A DNA stretch of 64,000 bases from Verrucomicrobiota bacterium (GTDB taxonomy: Bacteria > Verrucomicrobiota > Verrucomicrobiia > CAIQCK01), in NCBI GenBank assembly GCA_016222825.1, contig JACRQF010000015.1, forward strand, positions 1 to 64,000, in the 5' to 3' direction. Both the position numbers and the translations under genes were made by a program. Positions 62,804 through 64,000 of the stretch are shown one piece after another; the stretch's first letter is position 1; every line of letters starts with the position of its first letter. Under the pieces are notes generated by a model that saw only the letters and a program-made list of their open reading frames with translations, was not told the origin of the DNA and did not search any database.

Positions 62804-64000
62804 ATGACCAATCTTGCCCCTTCACTTCTGCGCGCGTGGCTCGCCGTCGGGCTGCTCTGGTTCGTCGCGCTGCTGAACTATCTCGACCGCGTGATGATCA
62901 CCACGATGCGCGGGTCGTTGATGGAGGCGATCCCGATGACCGACGCGCAGTTCGGGCTGCTCACGTCGGTGTTCCTCTGGGTCTATGCCTTGCTGAGTCC
63001 CTTCGCGGGATTCATGGCGGATCGTTTCAGTCGCAGCCGTGTCATTCTCTGGAGCCTGCTCGTATGGTCGGCGCTGACGTGGCTCACGGGCTACGCGAAG
63101 ACTTTCGAACAACTGCTCGTCGTGCGCGCGCTGATGGGCGTCAGCGAAGCCACCTACATCCCGGCGGCGCTCGCGCTCATCACCGACTATCATCGCGGCA
63201 GCACCCGCTCGCTGGCGACGGGCGTCCACATGACCGGCATCAGCGTCGGCTCCGGCCTCGGCGGCCTCGGCGGCTGGTTGGCGGAACGATACGGATGGAG
63301 CTACGCGTTCACCGTGTTCGGCATCATCGGCATCGTCTATGCCGTGGTGCTGATGTTCACACTGCGTGACGCGCCGCGCGAAGAATCCGAAGTGCCAGCG
63401 GCGGCGGCCACGAAGAAAGAGGCTGGCTTCTTGGAAGCGATGGTCAGCTTGTTCGGCAACGGCACGTTCTGGTTGATGCTTCTTTTCTGGGGACTGCTCG
63501 GCATGACGGGCTGGGCGGTGGTTGGCTGGATGCCGACGTATTTGACTGAACACTTCCATCTCTCGCAGGGCGCGGCCGGCTTGTCGGCGACGGGCTACCT
63601 GCAAGCCGCGTCGCTGGTGGGCTTCCTGATCGGCGGCGGTTGGGCCGACCGTTGGAGCCGCACCAACCCGCGCGCGCGCATCCTCGTGCCGGTCATCGGC
63701 CTCTGCCTCGCGGCGCCCGGCGTCCTCATCGCAGCGAAGACCACGCTGCTGCCCGTGGCCATCGGCGGGTTGATGCTGTATGGTCTGGCTCGCGTCTTCA
63801 CCGACTCGAACATGATGCCGATCCTCTGCATGGTGTGCGACCCGCGTTATCGGGCGACGGGCTACGGCGTGCTGAACCTGTTCAGTTGCGCCGTCGGCGG
63901 CCTGTCCATCTACGTCGGCGGCGCGCTCCGCGACGCACACGTGAACGTCAGCAACCTTTTCCTGGCCGCCGCCGTGAGTCTGTTCGTTTGCGCCGGCTTG
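62804..64000 (+). CDS. MFS transporter, 3' end outside the window
   Basis: At least 399 residues; the frame is open to the window end. Typical MFS helices: LAVGLLWFVALLNYLDRVMITTM, FGLLTSVFLWVYALLSPFAGFMADRFSRSRVI (motif A between helices 2 and 3), VVRALMGVSEATYIPAALALI, ISVGSGLGGLGGWLAERYGWSYAFTVFGIIGIVYAVVLMF. A central cytoplasmic loop (DAPREESEVPAAAATKK) separates the two halves. The layout resembles the anion:cation symporter/sugar-acid group, but the substrate is not identifiable. The ATG at 62804 lies 71 bp after the GT9 gene. Confidence 0.9.
   Translation, partial: MTNLAPSLLRAWLAVGLLWFVALLNYLDRVMITTMRGSLMEAIPMTDAQFGLLTSVFLWVYALLSPFAGFMADRFSRSRVILWSLLVWSALTWLTGYAKTFEQLLVVRALMGVSEATYIPAALALITDYHRGSTRSLATGVHMTGISVGSGLGGLGGWLAERYGWSYAFTVFGIIGIVYAVVLMFTLRDAPREESEVPAAAATKKEAGFLEAMVSLFGNGTFWLMLLFWGLLGMTGWAVVGWMPTYLTEHFHLSQGAAGLSATGYLQAASLVGFLIGGGWADRWSRTNPRARILVPVIGLCLAAPGVLIAAKTTLLPVAIGGLMLYGLARVFTDSNMMPILCMVCDPRYRATGYGVLNLFSCAVGGLSIYVGGALRDAHVNVSNLFLAAAVSLFVCAGL

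Overview
The window is a GC-rich bacterial chromosome segment, densely coded on both strands. It has no rRNA, tRNA or CRISPR array that I can see. The gene content suggests the PVC superphylum, most likely Verrucomicrobiota: six secreted formylglycine-type sulfatases, GH29 fucosidase, heparinase II/III and BNR_4 proteins, an LRR-Roc-COR protein, DUF1573 plus rhodanese, FHA and Ser/Thr-kinase signalling, a Tat-exported sugar isomerase, and many short intergenic inverted repeats. This assignment is inference from content, not from a marker gene.

Layout. 0.2-5.7 kb: GH29 lipoprotein fucosidase, a phosphohexomutase and a phospholipase C/S1-P1-like secreted protein. 5.8-7.7 kb: a two-gene DUF5131 / three-Cys-motif-partner (TcmP) cassette. 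7.9-18.7 kb (minus): a tightly coupled operon of a double FAD oxidoreductase, three sulfatases, an unknown 670-aa secreted protein and an SGNH hydrolase, probably for a sulfated polysaccharide. 19.0-23.2 kb: an FGE-fold protein lacking the FGE cysteines, then a Roco protein. 23.2-25.7 kb: a sulfatase, a YciI-like and a DUF1428 protein. 25.8-36.0 kb (minus): a second polysaccharide cluster (sulfatase, nitrilase-fold amidase, GH-like protein, heparinase II/III, BNR_4), LysE exporter and an EF-hand sulfatase. 36.2-47.7 kb: CsgG-like lipoprotein, PQQ propeller, TIM-barrel isomerase, thioredoxin, SMP-30 lactonase, a transposase relic, a GH-like protein, Mrp/ApbC, rhodanese/DUF1573 and an ArsR-type regulator. 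48.5-55.7 kb: SIMPL protein, a large transmembrane Ser/Thr kinase, an FHA protein and an ExbB/ExbD/TonB-like operon. 55.8-64 kb: GMP synthase, an orphan TIR protein, a truncated FHA gene, a MazF-type toxin-antitoxin pair, a Tat isomerase, DUF268, GT9 and an MFS transporter running off the window.

The most unusual signal is a pair of non-coding elements at 47961-48285 and 58338-58538. Each is an array of exactly 42-bp tandem units (seven and four copies). Each array is bracketed by inverted repeats sharing the core CCAGCTCGGA. The 42-bp units of the two arrays are unrelated in sequence, yet the distance between bracket cores is 42n+13 bp in both. I do not recognise this as a described element. 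The second copy lies between an orphan TIR gene and an FHA gene that appears cut off at the element's edge.

Several families of shorter intergenic hairpin repeats are also present. One stretch of simple repeat forms an in-frame linker between the two halves of the double FAD oxidoreductase.
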